Source: Pseudomonas sp. MM223
GTDB lineage: Bacteria > Pseudomonadota > Gammaproteobacteria > Pseudomonadales > Pseudomonadaceae
Direction: 5' to 3'
Assembly: GCA_947090765.1 (NCBI GenBank)
Contig: OX352322.1
Span: 3,703,501 to 3,767,500, forward strand
Length of the DNA stretch: 64,000 nucleotides
The position numbers were made by a program, and so were the translations under genes. The notes under the pieces are model-generated. The model saw only the letters and a list, made by a program, of their open reading frames with translations. It was not told where the DNA came from and searched no databases. Positions 63,381-64,000 of the stretch are shown here, piece by piece; position 1 is the first letter of the stretch; each line of letters opens with the position of its first letter.

Positions 63381-64000
63381 TTACTCCAGGCCCAAGGCTT
63401 CGGCCACCGCCGCCCACGGCACGTACTTGTAGTTCTGGTTGCCTTCGGGCATGCGCTTGCGACCGTCCTGCACGACCAGCAGGCCCTTGGCCCAGGGGCC
63501 GCCGAGGTTGGCCGAGGTCACTTCGAGGCCGTCGGTCTCCGAGGCGCCATCGATACCGCGCTGTGCATCCAGGCTGACCTGGAAGCTGCCACGCACCCGG
63601 TAAGGCGGTTTGGCATCGACCACCACGTAGCTGTCGTTGCCCTGGCTGGAAATCACCAGGTAATCGCCACCTTTGCCGTGGTACAGCGCCAGGCCTTCGA
63701 TGTCGTCCTTGACCAGGCCACCCACACCGATCACCTCGTCCAGACGGGTCGGGCCATCACCACGTGCGTCCAGGGCCCAGACCGCAACGTCTTCTTCGCC
63801 GATGAACAGGCGCTGGTTGCGGTCGTCGGCCACGCAACCTTCCGACTGGGTCGGGGTGCTGAAACTGCGCACCAAGGTGCCAGCTGCCTGGCCGTTACTG
63901 CCGTCGAGGCGGTATTGAACAAAGCGGCCATCCTTGTCATTGGCGATGGCGTAAATAGCCGCATCGGCATCCTTGAACAGGCACAGGCCGTAGATTTCCT
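63381..64000 (-). CDS. Beta-propeller 3-phytase, C-terminal part (runs off window)
   Basis: About 206 residues in the window; the N-terminus lies beyond 64000. The blades EIYGLCLFKDADAAIYAIAN and QYRLDGSNGQAAG, then LFIGEEDVAVWALDARGDG and ASETDGLEVTSANLGGPWAK, are typical of beta-propeller phytases. They include acidic calcium ligands (D/E in DDIEGLALY and DGASETDGLEV). Phytases release phosphate from phytate outside the cell. Adjacency to an exbB/exbD/tonB-like set suggests a linked TonB-dependent receptor just past the edge. Confidence 0.85.
   Translation of the reverse strand, partial: EIYGLCLFKDADAAIYAIANDKDGRFVQYRLDGSNGQAAGTLVRSFSTPTQSEGCVADDRNQRLFIGEEDVAVWALDARGDGPTRLDEVIGVGGLVKDDIEGLALYHGKGGDYLVISSQGNDSYVVVDAKPPYRVRGSFQVSLDAQRGIDGASETDGLEVTSANLGGPWAKGLLVVQDGRKRMPEGNQNYKYVPWAAVAEALGLE

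Noticed and set aside
1..64000. CRISPR arrays, tRNA and rRNA genes
   Set aside because: No regularly spaced direct repeats, no cloverleaf-like sequence and no rRNA-like conserved stretch were noticed.

Overview
The window looks like a chromosomal segment of a Pseudomonas putida-group bacterium. The evidence is high GC with strong GC3 bias, P. putida-style REP elements (about 1158-1205, 6650-6766, 42021-42046), many LysR regulators, an FpvA-type TonB receptor with FecI/FecR, TolQ/TolR paralogues and a beta-propeller phytase. No rRNA, tRNA or CRISPR array was seen.

Layout. (a) 1-1043: truncated FAN1-type VRR-NUC nuclease. (b) 1.2-11.5 kb: a sugar-acid catabolic locus. A leftward set (UxaA/GarD dehydratase, Ldh2-type dehydrogenase, fumarylacetoacetate-hydrolase-family enzyme, MFS carrier) and a rightward set (L-fuconate dehydratase, second MFS carrier) flank two LysR genes. 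Together they read as uptake, dehydration, oxidation and C-C cleavage of a 6-deoxy-hexonate or pentonate, ending in pyruvate plus a small hydroxy acid. (c) 11.5-15.5 kb: a MocR-like regulator without its PLP lysine, overlapping an unrecognised 461-residue gene, with a large palindrome in front and an IS5-family element (14329-15519, CTAA duplication) inserted just upstream. (d) 15.9-18.1 kb: MDR oxidoreductase divergent from a LysR gene.

(e) 18.8-28.9 kb is the most unusual part. Four tightly packed rightward genes encode a ClpB-like AAA+ ATPase, a radical-SAM activase-like protein, a giant zinc-ribbon/pseudokinase/SF1-helicase/nuclease protein (split by one frameshift) and a coiled-coil protein. 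I regard this as a candidate undescribed conflict or genome-defence system. It is bounded on the right by a decayed M20 peptidase.

(f) 29.2-42 kb: two DUF1254 proteins, an AspT-type exchanger, a frameshifted FadL-like porin, a DUF3313 lipoprotein, an AraC regulator, an MscS channel and a frameshifted fused MFS/spermidine-synthase-like gene. (g) 42-53.5 kb: a compact leftward run of octaheme cytochrome-TPR protein, MoxR, DUF58, DUF4381, two VWA proteins, BatD, HAD hydrolase and arylsulfatase. (h) 53.6-57.6 kb: ECF sigma, FecR-type anti-sigma and TonB-dependent receptor behind a Fur-like site. (i) 57.7-60.7 kb: ybhP-clsB-ybhN phospholipid genes, headed by a 29-codon DUF72 remnant. (j) 60.8-64 kb: acidic small protein, TonB, TolR/ExbD, TolQ/ExbB and the C-terminal part of a phytase.

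Four genes each carry what looks like a single-base indel (transposase, giant helicase, FadL, spermidine-synthase-like). Some of these may be assembly errors rather than true inactivation.
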